From Chondrus crispus (lineage: Eukaryota > Rhodophyta > Florideophyceae > Gigartinales > Gigartinaceae), in assembly GCF_000350225.1 (NCBI RefSeq), contig NW_005178667.1, positions 186,001 to 250,000 of the forward strand: a DNA stretch of 64,000 nt. The letters are read 5' to 3'. A model generated the notes under the pieces. It was not told the origin of the DNA, searched no databases, and saw only the letters and a program-made list of their open reading frames with translations. The translations under genes and the position numbers were made by a program. Below are positions 10,296 to 21,361 of this stretch, in pieces (position 1 is the first letter of the stretch; each line of letters begins with the position of its first letter).

Positions 10296-11948
10296 ATGAC
10301 CGACAATAGAAATACCAACGCTGAAGATGCCGTTCCCAACTCAGGGAATCGAGTCAGAGCTGCAGGCGGCCCGAATCTCTGTACGTCTCACGACAACGCA
10401 GGAATGCCGGACGGCACCACAAGATACTGGCGAGGAATTACACTCTTAAATGGAAGACAGACCGGACTCAGGATTCTTTTTGTGGACTACGAAGCTGTGC
10501 CAGAACTTCAAGGAGAGATGCTGAGACTCGCGATTCAAGATGAAATCACCTCCATAGACTTTCGCACACCCCGATATCGTTACCAACCCAGAAATTTACA
10601 AACGTCTCAGAACATTTCTGGAGGACAGTCACGTCCTTTGTACTCAGACGGATATCTCAGGACGTCTTATATGCACTCTTCATGGACATCGATCCCAATG
10701 AACGCAGGCGCGCGTTAATCATCTACGACGCAGCAAAACGAGGAGAGGATGTCACACTTTCACTAACCGCCACAGGCAGTCCGCGTAATATGCCATTTAG
10801 AGAAGAGGACAGGGGCATCTCCGAGAAACTTTACAGAAAAGAGAGACGAAGGTATAAAAGCCAAGCTTTCGAGGGTATTCGCCGCTAACTTTAGAAGCAA
10901 CTCGGACAAGTTCTCAGAAACTCTTGACGAAAATTGGTCGCGCTATCTGACCGCCTTCCAGCAGGTCTGCAACGAAGCTCAGCTTCGTTCAGCCTGAAGT
11001 AAGAGCCTCCGATAAAGTACAGTTCCTTCGACACCTCCACCGAGGAGAGGCGCTGGACTTTTGCTATAGTCAGATCCTTGATAAGGAAGAGAAAAATTGG
11101 GGGACTGTCATGGCTCTGCTCAATCGTACTTATTATTCAGAAGCCAAGATGGATTCAGTTACAGACAAGCTTCCGTCACTTACACTACGCGATTACGAAG
11201 ACGACGGAAAGACAGAGAGAGACAGGGAGACATGCCCTCAAAGAGCTAACGACTAAAAATCGAAAATTTTGCCCCAATGGCAAATTTCGAGCTCCGCACG
11301 GACTTTGCCAAGAGAATATTCCTCGAGAATGTTGTTAAGGGTCGAGACTGGGCGCTGATGGTGTCGGCTAACCACGAAGTGGTGAAGTTAACATACTTGC
11401 AATACCGCACCTACCTCGAAAAGTTTCAGTCGAAGTGGTCGTCTTTTGCAGCAGCATCCGTCTCTAGTGGCAACAAAGCCGACGGATCCAAATTCCGCTC
11501 ATCTAGATGGAAAGGGGTCAACTACGCCGGACCTTCAAAATTCGGTCGCTACCCATCATCATCACGATCTACGACGAGAAGAGTTATGAAATGCTTCAAC
11601 TGTGGCGAAGAAAATTGCCGAGTGAAAACATGTAAGAAACCAATGGAATTACAGTTGACTGCACACAATTTTGCCAAATTCAGAGAGACGAAGAATTCAG
11701 CTCAATTCACTGAGGCTTTCTATGCTCTAGGCGAGATCTTTGTCAGCGCCAGACAACGAGGGCACCTGAAGGTCGATCCAGATAATACTAGCCGATCTGA
11801 CTCCGAGGGCTCACAGGAAAGCGGAACGAAAGAGAGCACCCCTTCGCGAGAGAACATATTGGTTTCATCGATGAGGCTTCTGTTGTGCACTTCCTCAACG
11901 ATGCTGCATAATATGCGGCATCGCTTCTTTGGCTTGATCATATTATGA
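10296..11948 (+). pseudogene. copia-2 gag
   Basis: The gag begins MTDNRNTNAED at 10296, 29 bp inside the LTR, and continues in three frames. The first piece runs 10296-10718, the second 10682-10888, and a third 11277-11948. The third has a zinc knuckle CFNCGEENCRVKTC near 11592-11633, spaced CX2CX4CX4C, with Cys where gag knuckles normally have His. Upstream of it is a Ser/Arg/Gly-rich linker. Frameshifts between the pieces make the gene inactive. Confidence 0.75.
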
Positions 11949-12112
11949 TCAAGCCAAAGAAGCTGAGCAAGGGTGGCCCATCAAGGATGATGCGAGTTTT
12001 TAAAGAAGGATGTGCTCGGCCGGCAAATCCTACTTAATAGGCCAAAAAGCCGACTGATACCCCCCACCTTATCGCTACAAAAAGTTCCGGTCATCCGTAC
12101 TGTCGCCTGAAA

Positions 12113-12514
12113 ATGATCGAAAGGATACTCCGGAAGCAAGTGGAATACGTCAACTACATAAAGCCGAAGGGCCTTCCCCGTTACAGCTCCAAGCACTTCG
12201 AAGGCGCTTGCCTTGACGGAGGAGCCTCACGATCCGTCATCGAACGTAGACAAGCCAAAGCATACTGCAAGTCTGCACATAGAAAATTCCGATTGTCACC
12301 TTCCAACACCCTGTTCATGTTCGGAATCGGCGGACAAGACAGCGTCGGCACTGTTGCAATCTGTATTCTGATACCAGAAGGAAAGTACCTACCTCTACGC
12401 GTGGACGCCGTCGATGCAGATATACCGTTTCTGTTAGGATTAGACGCCATGGACAGGGAGCAAATGGTATCAGACAATGTTTACAACATTCTCGACAACC
12501 GCCGTGACAAATAG
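12113..12514 (+). pseudogene. copia-2 aspartic protease
   Basis: The fragment contains CLDGGASRSVIERRQA, the flap-like FMFGIGGQDSVGTVAI and the closing hydrophobic strand PFLLGLDAMDRE. The catalytic triplet reads D-G-G rather than D-S/T-G. The protease would cut Gag-Pol. It is separated from gag and integrase by stops and frame changes. Confidence 0.7.
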
Positions 12515-12544
12515 CATCTACCCATTACACGCAAGCATGGCTAC

Positions 12545-13595
12545 ATGTTTATAGAGTGGAAACCGGAACACATCTGCTTCACTCTCTCAGAGCTGCAGAA
12601 GCTACACCTCCACCCGTTCCACCCGAACGAGAACAAGTTCTACAATTTGCTTAAACGCGCACGTCCTGAAGAAGTCAACATAGATACACGAAGTACTCTA
12701 AACGAGATTGCCGAAGCTTGTAGGAATTGCCAACATCACCGCGACCGACCTTACCGCTTCTGAGTTTCCATCTCAGTCGACGAGATTAAATTTAATCACG
12801 AAGGGGCAGTAGACCTCATGTAGTTGAAGGGTAACGCGCTGCTCCATATTTTCGACACGCAGACGCACTATCAGAACGCAGTACTTTTAAAGGGGCAGTC
12901 AGCATTACGTATGGGATGCTTTCATTGAGGGATGGGCCTCTGTGTACTTGGGCTACTCAAGTCGGATCAAGGCCGACAGCGGCGGTTTCACATCGAAACT
13001 CTTCAGAGAGGTCACTACACTACACTGCATCGAAGTCTAAATATCCGGGGTAGAACGTCACAACTCACTAGGAGTAGGGGAAAGATATCGCGAGCCTTTG
13101 CGCCAGGTGTTCGACAAGGTACTTCATGATCACCCAAGGATCGACCCAGAAGTGGCCTTGAGATTTTCTGTAATGGCAATGAACGGTCTGAAGGGCCCCG
13201 AAGGAATTGTGCCATCCACGCTGGTCTATGGCGCTTTACCGACGTTCCCTGCAGTGAATATGGAATCACCGAAACAGAAAATAAGGATGAAGGCTCTCGA
13301 GACGGCTAGGAGAGAGATAGAATCGGTTACCGCAAAGCTCCGAGTACAACAGGCATTGAGATGACGTGTGCCGCCAGCGACACGGTACCTCATCAACCCC
13401 GGTGACCATGTGCTCGTTTACCGCGAAAACGGAACAGGATCATCTAAGAAAGGATACTGGACAGGACCATGGAAGGTCGTGATGGTACGGGATAAGGAAG
13501 TTTTCGTTGATTGGGAAGGTGAGACGAAACATTCAACCTCTGGCAATTCTTACCTGACGTTGCCGCATCCGGCGATGACGAGCTCGAGAGGCTGA
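12545..13595 (+). pseudogene. copia-2 integrase
   Basis: An HHCC-type zinc region lies at 12560-12760 (LQKLHLHPFHP, then CRNCQHH). A badly broken catalytic core follows at 12770-13090. A longer open piece at 13098-13360 is the C-terminal part of the core (MAMNGLKGPEGIVPSTLVYG). The next piece at 13368-13595 ends with GDHVLVYRENG and GYWTGPWKVV. That resembles the GPY/F module more familiar from Ty3/gypsy and retroviral integrases. Several stops prevent function. Confidence 0.7.
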
Positions 13596-13603
13596 TACAA
13601 TCC

Positions 13604-14101
13604 TTTGATCAATTCAGATCATCTCCCTTACCCGGTATTTTGATCACAGAAATATTGACGCGTTCGGACCCGAGAACAAAAACGGAAGAAATGAAAGAGG
13701 ACATCCAGAGAGAAATGGAAGGGTTGGCACAGCGTGGCACATTTGAGATTGTATGTTGCGAAGACATCGGGCGGCAGGGGAAGAAGCTGAACGGGATGGG
13801 AGGACGGTTTGTGGTGGCAATCAAGAATTTTGGTCCCGGAGAAGAAGCGTGCAAGGCCCGTTTCGCTGTCCAGGGACATAGTGACGTAGAAAAATCCCTT
13901 CTCGTCCACAACACAACGACTTGACAGAAGGGCTCAATCAGGATGCTGATAGCATTAGCCGCAATCTCAGGTTTCAGACAATGGTCAGAAGACATATCGT
14001 AGGCGTACCTACAGTCGGCGAGGAAATTAATGCGTGAAATTTACGTCAGGACGTCAAAGGAGTGGAAACTGGACTCTGGTCAACTGCTGAAGTTCCTGAA
14101 A
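13604..14101 (+). pseudogene. copia-2 reverse transcriptase, N-terminal half (up to gap)
   Basis: Copia-type RT text is seen as FEIVCCEDIGRQGKKLNGMGGRFVVAIK, CKARFAVQGHSD and, after a stop at 13922-13924, AYLQSARKLMREIYVRTSKEW in a shifted frame. The domain is cut by the assembly gap at 14102. Confidence 0.75.
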
Positions 14102-14201
14102 NNNNNNNNNNNNNNNNNNNNNNNNNNNNNNNNNNNNNNNNNNNNNNNNNNNNNNNNNNNNNNNNNNNNNNNNNNNNNNNNNNNNNNNNNNNNNNNNNNN
14201 N
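14102..14201. other. Assembly gap, exactly 100 N
   Basis: A run of exactly 100 N within the copia-2 RT. A round number normally denotes a gap of unknown size, so distances across it are not reliable. Confidence 0.99.
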
Positions 14202-15417
14202 AAGAAATAGGATAAAAGGGGGAGGTGCTAGAAGACCCAGAGCGGGTCAGGAACTTCAGCAGTTGACCGTACAGGCTTTACGGCTTGTCAGAAAGCGGGG
14301 ACTATTGGCACGAGACTTTCTTCCGTCACCTCTGAGAGGACCTTTGTATGCAACCTTCCACAGGAGATCTGTCCTGCTTCTTCAAGGTTGTCTTAGGGAA
14401 ACTTCGTGGAGTGGTGGGGACGTACGTTGATGACACATTGTGCGCGGGAGATAGCAATTTCGAACAGGAGTCACGCAAGACGGAGGAGAAATTCGAGAGC
14501 AAGTGTAGAGAATACGACGCATTCACATTCGCAGGTATCCAGGTTGAGACCATCGAGGACAGCTACCTCCTTCTCCAAAAGAGATATGCCAAGAGAGTGA
14601 AGGAACTGTCTACCGACTGCACGTTGGCAGAGTACCGATCTCGTAGACAGGCCCTCGCCTGGCTGACAAATTCGTGTCCCGACATCTGCGCAGATGTGAA
14701 CCTCTCGACACAAGTCACAGGAGAAGCGTGGGATGGAAGTCATGTGACTGAGCTCAACGCAGTGATTAGATACGTGAAGCAGCGTCCTCGCTGCGGAATC
14801 ATGCAACGTCGGCTGGACACAGAGAATCTAACGCTGAAGGTATTCTCGGACTCATCGTTCGCTAACGCAGAGTGCAAACGATCGCAGCTTGTATTCATAG
14901 TCGTGCTGAGTGATCAGACAGGAAGGACAAACATTATTCATTACGCGAGCTACAAATCCAAGAGGGTCGTGAGATCTACTATGGGAGGAGAGGTGTTTGC
15001 GTTCGCGGACGGATTTGATTATGGGTTTTCCCTGAGGCACGACCTTACACAAACGCTGAACGGAAAGATTCCCTTCTTATGTTTACGGATTCTGACAGCG
15101 TCTTCAAAGTCATAGTCAAAAATTCAATGACGACGGAGCGGAGGCTGACGATTGACTTTGAGGCAACCAGGCAGGCGTATGGCAATGGCGACATAAGCGA
15201 CATCGGATGGATTCGCAGTCAGGACAACCCAGCAGATGGTCTGACGAAAAAGGGTGAGTGCCCGCCGATGAACCGGCTGATGGACGAAGGAATACTTGAT
15301 GTTGCAGTACTGCAGTGGGTAATCAGAGTTGGCGGTACCAAGACAAGGAGGGAGCATCAACTTGACTTCCGTCCTCAGAAAACCCCGAGTGTCGAAAAAT
15401 TCGATCGTGCAGGCTGA
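14202..15417 (+). pseudogene. copia-2 reverse transcriptase C-terminal half and RNase H
   Basis: After the gap, RT resumes with YGLSESGDYWHETFF-like text in a broken frame. A 255-codon open frame from 14348 follows, with the catalytic box GTYVDDTLCAG, connection text, and RNase H (VFSDSSFANAE, then VRSTMGGEVFAFADG). A frameshift near 15100 leads to the last RNase H piece, with TIDFEATRQAY and IRSQDNPADGLTKKGE. The YVDD box is intact. Frame breaks before and after make the gene inactive. Confidence 0.85.
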
Positions 15418-15560
15418 TCTGATCTGACCAATTACTGAACGGGTTTTTGATACAGCCCATTTACTCATTGAAAGGGACTGTAAGTCTGCATTGTTCGAAT
15501 GCAACGGGTACCACGAGTGGGAGCGAAAGGTCAAAGCTTCTGATGTGTCCCGACAGTCGC

Positions 15561-15574
15561 CAAAGGGGAGACAG
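15561..15574 (+). other. copia-2 polypurine tract
   Basis: CAAAGGGGAGACAG lies directly before the 3' LTR, matching the usual copia polypurine tract used to prime plus-strand DNA. Confidence 0.7.
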
Positions 15575-15780
15575 TGTGTGCCAGAATTTAAGTGGGAGAG
15601 CTTTATCGGGATGGTGTATGCGAAGGGAGAGGTGGAACATTTTGAGATTTACAACAATAAACTTGTTTGGTTTGCAAGTATTGCTTCCTCGCCTGTGCGA
15701 GAAGCTTGAATGTTGCAACCGGCGCTACTCTCGTGAGTGATCTGCTTCCGTGCAGATTAAGCGCTTCTGTTTTATCGACA
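15575..15780 (+). repeat. copia-2 3' LTR
   Basis: 206 bp, TGTGTGCC...TCGACA, collinear with 10061-10266. It keeps the same CTCGCCTGTGCGAG inverted pair. Confidence 0.85.
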
Positions 15781-15847
15781 CATAGACTTTCCGAAGCTGT
15801 GTTCTAAATTACCCTTTTTCAAATTACCCTGATGGGAAACGGTAGTC

Positions 15848-16316
15848 CTAGTGTCTAGACGACAAGCAATTTGACCTCATAAGAGGCCAGCTTTTTTTTG
15901 CAAAAATATACAAATTAAATCGAAACTTTAAAACATTCAGTTTGGACACCATTTCTTTAACGTATACGCGCTCGGCAATAACATATTGCAAAACATTGGG
16001 ATGGCGGTTGTCAATGCACAGAGAGACTAAAAATCTAATAAAGTATCAATGATGAATTGATTTTTTAAACAGGTGTTTTGGTTTCGAAGATATCAACATA
16101 AAACGTTTCGAGGTTGGTCAAAAAAGGCTCCTTTTTGGGCATTTCAAAAATGGCTGGAGAAGACGTGCAGATCTCACCAAACTCCATCCTTCCACAACGC
16201 AGAAGTCAACTGCCGTGTCGAGAGTATCATTTTTCCATCTTGTTGATCTAGCACAAGTCGAGAAAAATAAGTTGAAAAGTGACCTCATATGAGGTCATTT
16301 GCCACCTAGACACTAG
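15848..16316. mobile_element. Small inverted-repeat element (MITE-like)
   Basis: CTAGTGTCTAG at 15848-15858 is matched in inverse orientation at 16306-16316. The similarity continues inward for about 40 bp with gaps. Each arm contains a palindrome: GACCTCATAAGAGGCC at 15873-15888, imperfect, and a perfect 18-mer at 16280-16297. The 469-bp body is AT-rich and has no ORF. I see no certain target-site duplication. The family is unknown. Confidence 0.65.
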
Positions 16317-17679
16317 AGCCTTACATGGGTTACAAGCGTCCCCATCTTCCGTGTGATGGGCAGTGCAGAAGACGACAGAGCGCAAGGTGTAGCGTGTGAG
16401 GAAACATTACAGAGCTTACGCAAACGAGAATTTTCAGCAATACACACGCAGAAATTCTGCATCATCTATTTCTGAAATTCATTTCTGAAAATTGTGTGAA
16501 CACTTTTCAAAAACATTTACGCAAAACATAGACTTTACCTGCTGTCCCCCTCTCTATGTTTCTCCCCGCCGGGCTCCCTTTTATTCTACCTATCTTCCCT
16601 CTCCAACCCGCCCCCAAGTCCCAGGTCCCGGAACCCTCATCCGTTTCTCTCCCTTCCCCTCTTGCTAGCCCTTCCCTTCGCCTTCTCCGCCCTCTTTTTC
16701 GCTTCGGGGCCTCTCCGACACGTTCCCTTTGTCCCTCCATGCGCAAATCCCCGCACCGGCCCACGAATCAGCAACCGACAAGCCTTCTTTCTCTTCGGAG
16801 CAACTGCCGCCCAGCGTTCGAGCAGTCACAAGCTGACACGTGTTTAATTCCCCAACAGTACCCTTGTCTCCAGCCTCACCCCCGGTCTTAACAGAGCGAA
16901 TTTCTTGCCCGATACCACCGCTATCATACCGATTTTCTTGGAATATTCAAAAAATGTATTTGACACTGTGCGCTCTCTACTGTAAGTAGTAGAAGTCACA
17001 GCTCGCCCATCGGGATCCAGATCCACATGGCCAGGACAATACTCATCCCATGTCTATCTCGTTACAAAACCTTGAAAGTACAGTACCAAGAAAACCGCTT
17101 CCTTCCCTGTGGTTCAACACGAGGTCAAGTCTCCCCTCGGTATTTCAGCAACTATCCCCCCTATCCTCACCCACTCCTCGCATTCCCTCATACCTAAACC
17201 GGCTCTCCGTCTTCCATGATGGGGTAGTGCAATCATTCTTCTCTTTCAGCTTCTGCACGCCATCACAACCATTTGCGTGGAGGGATATCTAAGCGGTCGG
17301 TACAGGATGTGACGTACTTTTCTGGGAAAGGACTTTTCCGTGCTGTAGGAAACATTTGGTTCTTGCAAGAGGTCTCTTTACAGTGTTAATAACAATCTAC
17401 CGAGCAGTGCTATGTTGAATTTGGATCAGGGCGGACGGCCGTGACCTGATCGAGATCAAAAGAAGGTCTACCGTCGTCGAACAGACGACACAATCATGCC
17501 AATTGCAATCCATTCTATCTTGTAGGATAATAATATTGTGCAGCATTCTGTTTTGGCCTTCTCTTCCTCTGGGTCATACGTTTCCCATCACTTAACTATG
17601 TCATCTCACTTTCTAGTTCGCGCGAAGCTGCAAAAGAAGAAGAAAATAGTTTTGGTTGCAAGTGTCGTATCAATCATTG
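16317..17679. other. No supportable gene; includes a pyrimidine-rich block
   Basis: 16540-16890 is a C/T-rich stretch that gives long but low-complexity ORFs on both strands (Pro/Ser-rich forward, Arg/Gly-rich reverse). No domain is visible in it. The rest is ordinary intergenic sequence, and the right part may be 5' sequence of the Harbinger element. Confidence 0.4.
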
Positions 17680-18743
17680 CTACACTGACGCAGAATTTTT
17701 CCTGTCACTCTCGCAAAACTAAGTACCATACAGTTTCTAATTCTCACACATTTGGAGAAAGAAAATCGTTTGAAGAGATGACGAAGTATTATGATGAGAC
17801 CTTTTTTTCGCCGTTGTTTCCGAATGTCGAGAGACTCATTCTACAAGCTGCTCAAGATGTTAAGGCCGCATCTGGAACGAAATAGAGAAATGGCTAAAAG
17901 GGCAGGAAGGGAAATTGTCAGTCCCGCAATACGTCTTGCGGTAACTTTGAGGATGTTGGCCGGAGCAAGTTACTTGGATATAATATCTGTATATAACACA
18001 CCCAAGAGCACCCTTTACCAGGTCTTTAAGGACACTTGTCAAGCTATTATGTCGGTTTTATGTTTACCAGGACTTCCGAAGGATGAGACGGCATTAAGAC
18101 AATCTGCAGAGGCCTTTACAGTATCTCGAAAGCCAGGAAGCCCCCTTTCCGGCTGCGTTGGAGCCCTAGATGGAATTTCCATCAAGATTAGAAAGCCCGA
18201 AACTGATCTGAATCCCGCGGCATATTGGTGCAGGAAACATTACTACGCTATCCCAGTGCAAGCAACTGTTGATTCAAACTATCGGTTTTTGTATTTTCGG
18301 CAAGATGCGTAGGAAGCACGCACGACTCCTTAGCGCACGCGATTTCAAGTTTGGGAGAATATTTGATGGCTGGTCTACTACACTACGTGTTTTGGATTGC
18401 TGGAGATGAAGCATATATCTGCACAGAGTCTTAAATAACGCCATATCCAGCATCACAGGCAACAGATTGGCAGGACTCATTTAATTTTTGGCATTCTTCC
18501 TTGCCAGTGCATGTAGAACAAGCATTTGGAATGCTGATGGCAAAGTGGAGAATTCTCCAAGATTTATCCTTCACTGTCGAGACTAATATCCATATTGATC
18601 TTATTGCGATGAAGCTCCATAATTTTGTCATATATGAGGAGGGGATTCCAAAACCAATTCCAAGTATTGAGACATTCGATCGTGTTGCAGTCCAGAGTGA
18701 GGATTGGTACGCTCAAGCAAAGGAAGATATGCGTAATATTTAA
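17680..18743 (+). pseudogene. PIF/Harbinger-type transposase
   Basis: A DDE_Tnp_4-type nuclease in three frames. N-terminal text is at 17680-17860 (FEEMTKYYDETFF, then a frameshift). The central piece at 17791-18312 has MSRDSFYKLLKMLRPHL, the helix-turn-helix-like SYLDIISVYNTPKSTLYQ and the first catalytic Asp in VGALDGISIKIRKPE, then HYYAIPVQATVDSNYRF. After a frameshift the second Asp is in WIAGDEAYIC. The Glu is in PVHVEQAFGMLMAKWRIL (18501 onward). The frame ends at 18743. The triad is still readable, but frameshifts inactivate it. I did not find terminal inverted repeats. Confidence 0.85.
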
Positions 18744-19173
18744 AAGAACAAGATAATGGAGTGGAATATCGTTCTTCCTCTGTGTCATGGAAGAGAGAAA
18801 GGATGGTGGAAGTTGTTAAGACCCGTGGACTAATGCGTCCCGTTCCTTCCAGTGCGATAGTGCAACATTTCTGAAGTTGTTTCTGAACAGTTTGCTACTC
18901 GGCGGCACCCGACTGGCGCTTCCTCGCCGTCGCTCCGACACTTCTTGCCACCCTTCTGCTTCTGCTGGGCGCCTTTTCCCCGCCGTCCTCCCCTCCCGTC
19001 GCGTTCGCCGCCACCGCCGCCCTCCCAGACCTCCCGCTCCCGCACCTCCTCGCCGTAACGCTGCCGATCAAACTCCTCCTCCTCTCGTGACCCCCGCTCC
19101 GGCCGCTCCTCAATGCCAAGATCGTCCATCTCACGGCCGCCCCCGGTCTTCCTGCTGACTCGTCTGCTCTACT
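18744..19173. other. GC-rich low-complexity block
   Basis: 18890-19130 encodes Arg/Pro-rich text on the plus strand and Gly/Glu/Arg-rich text on the minus strand (299 bp open, MDDLGIEERPERGSRE). No domain is recognised. It is directly upstream of, and partly in frame with, the LSG1 pseudogene, but does not look like an LSG1 N-terminus. Confidence 0.3.
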
Positions 19174-20760
19174 GTGCTCGATGCCACGGAATTGGAAGAG
19201 TTCATGCTCAACGCGACCATGGCCAATGAAGATTTTATTGCAGATCGATATTCACAACCCCTTGCACCTCAGACTGTTGTGATGACTCCGGTTCACCAAA
19301 ACATGGCATCGGCGAGTCACAATGCGCAGAAACGGAATCTCCTCAACAAAAAAGTATTAAGAATACGGCTTAGGCCTCCTTAAGACTCAACTACGACGTC
19401 AGATCAGTTGGCAAAAGAAATGGACATGTTTTTGAGGTGGAGGAGAAAAATCGCCACGCTTGAGGAAGAAAACAGGCTCTCTTCATTTGTCTCTGGCCCC
19501 GTGATGACTCTATTTGAAAAGATCATTGAAGTTTGGAGACAGGTTTGGCGTGTTGTCGAGTGCTCAGACGTGGTTGTACAGATTGTGGATGCGAGAAACC
19601 CGCTTTTGTATTACTGCGAGGATATGTGCCGGTATGTAACTACCGAGATGGGCCGTTCACATCTGCTCGTGCTTAACAAGTCTGATCTTTTCTCAAACCA
19701 ACTGATCGATCGCTGGGAAGCCTACTTCAAGGCTCAGGGCATGAATGTTTTCTTCTTTTCCGCATTCAAAGCTAGCGTAAATGAACCTGTAAGCGATTCT
19801 CGAGTCGTTGGTGTTCACGACCTCATTGAAAAGTTGCAGAGTTTTGAGCACAAGGCCCCAATCACACAACCGAATCAAAGGCTCGTCGTGAGGATGTGTG
19901 GCTACCCAAACGTTGTAAAAGCCTCCACGATCAACGTTCTTGTTGAATTTATCGCCAGCGGCGAAGCGAAAGAGGATTCACAGGGCTATGCAGAGCACGA
20001 TGGTGACATGCAATCATCCGCTAGTACCGAACAAACGGAAAGCGCCGACGCTAGTTCAAATCAGGCCAAGCGAGTGGCAGTTCCCTCTACTCTGGGTCAA
20101 ACAAAACATTTCTAAACGCTTTGTCTTGACGAAGAAAGTGCTATAATGCGATTGTCCTGGGCTTGTGTTTCCCAATTTCTCGTCTTCAAAGTCAGAGCTG
20201 ATCTGTGCGGCGTGCTTTTTATTGATCAGATGCGTGGCGAATACCTGTTTCCTGTATTACATATTGCAGCCCGAATCCCAGCATCCATCTTTGAAGGCGT
20301 ATATGGTATTAGGTTTCCGGTATTGGTTAACTGCCGTCAACCAATACCGGAAACCTAAACCCCAGGGTTTACACCGACACGGATGCCCTGTTGCGACAGT
20401 AACGAAATCATTTTTTTGCGTAAACCCTCTACTCAAGCACGAGCGCGCAGGTTCATGAGCGACCATAACAAGCCCGATCAGAGCCGATCGACGCGTGTAA
20501 TGCTAAAAGATTATGTGAACGGGCAGATTATCTTTGCTCACGCACCGCCTCTGCGAGACGTTGTGGACGGGGAGAGCGGTATCGCGCCGGAAGTACAAGC
20601 TAAGAAGGCAGCATTGGTGCACCAACGACAGGACGCGGCGCAAATCGCTTTAGCAACTACGGGAGCGAGCAGCAACGCGCCTGTGAAAGGGGCACATGCA
20701 ATGTCTAAGAGACTGGTAGCCCGCGATTTGTGGGTCAGACGTCCCTACAAGAAAAAATAA
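19174..20760 (+). pseudogene. LSG1: LSG1-type large-subunit GTPase, broken copy
   Basis: LSG1 is the cytoplasmic GTPase that releases the export adaptor NMD3 from pre-60S ribosomes. Matches run in order: ELEEFMLNATMANEDF; LRWRRKIATLEEEN; VWRQVWRVVECSDVVVQIVDARNPLLYYCEDM; LLVLNKSDLFS (G4); the P-loop, degraded to GYPNVVKAST; DCPGLVFPNF (G3) in a shifted frame; IDQMRGEYLFPVLHIAARIP; and FMSDHNKPDQSRS...LKDYVNG near the end. Breaks: TAA at 19381, TAA at 20113 (in the G2 region), a frame excursion about 20140-20210, and a hairpin insert at 20309-20358. Similarity spans nearly the whole protein. The homologous intact gene is presumably elsewhere. Confidence 0.9.
20309..20358. repeat. Perfect hairpin inserted in the LSG1 pseudogene
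   Basis: A 20-bp perfect stem (20309-20328 and 20339-20358) with a 10-nt loop. It follows the codons for FEGVYGI, where LSG1 should continue with a Pro/Lys-rich segment, so it looks like an insertion. A second shorter inverted pair (AGGGTTTAC at 20364-20372 and its complement at 20420-20428) lies just downstream. Confidence 0.9.
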
Positions 20761-21361
20761 AACATTTTGGAGTGTAATTTGATCTTCATGTGATGGTTAT
20801 TTACTGCTGTGACAAGTGTCGCGCTACACCGGCAGCAGGCGTGACGTTTTGCAATTGTGACCGCAATGGGATCATGCATTGTTTCTTGGGTGATCGCATG
20901 GCCCTCCCCCGTAGATGAAAGCGACCTCATATTTGACACTCCTTACAGACATAGAAACACATACTCATTAGGGTACATACAAGCCGGGGATTTCATGTCG
21001 TTATGGGCCTTACGACACACTCCCGAATACTTCGTCGACGCGCACATTACACTCATCTTTTCTTTTGGCTTTACTCAGAATCGTACCACCGTAGCTATTG
21101 AATCGGGCTTCATTTACGTGTGTCCGTTCTTTTGCAGTTCGCCATGCTCACAGTTCTATCCATACACTTCAGCCTGTTGAGATCCGCAAGAAGATTTAGC
21201 CTGTATGTGATCTTTTTCTCTTCCTAGATACGCTCCAGCCTGCAAACGAAAAACCACAATGAAATGCCAGCGCACCACGTCTCCCCACTTCAAGCCTTCA
21301 ATAGGTAAATTGGCTCTGTGACCAGTGTCCCTATGACTCTTCCCCAGTTACATTCCAAACA
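20761..21361. other. No supportable gene
   Basis: The short ORFs in this interval show no domain. It lies between the LSG1 pseudogene and the 3' end of the CACTA transposase. I looked for a CACTA-type terminus and found none that was convincing. Confidence 0.4.

Larger units (their letters stand above)
10061..15780 (+). mobile_element. Ty1/copia retrotransposon, both LTRs present (copia-2)
   Basis: The element is 5.7 kb, with 206-bp direct LTRs at 10061-10266 and 15575-15780, gag with a zinc knuckle, an aspartic protease, a zinc-binding domain plus integrase, reverse transcriptase and RNase H, in the copia order. A purine-rich stretch (15561-15572) precedes the 3' LTR. The flanking bases (GACAT before, CATAG after) do not make a clean 5-bp target duplication. 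The coding region has many frameshifts. A 100-N assembly gap falls inside the RT. Confidence 0.9.

Noticed and set aside
10055..15785. Target-site duplication for copia-2
   Set aside because: GACAT on the left and CATAG on the right share only CAT, so I do not claim a duplication.
16507..16891. Overlapping ORFs on both strands in the C/T-rich block
   Set aside because: Low-complexity composition explains the open frames, and neither protein shows a domain.
18830..19129. Minus-strand Gly/Glu/Arg-rich ORF upstream of the LSG1 pseudogene
   Set aside because: Both strands are open in the same GC-rich block and there is no motif, so I kept it only as a low-complexity region.
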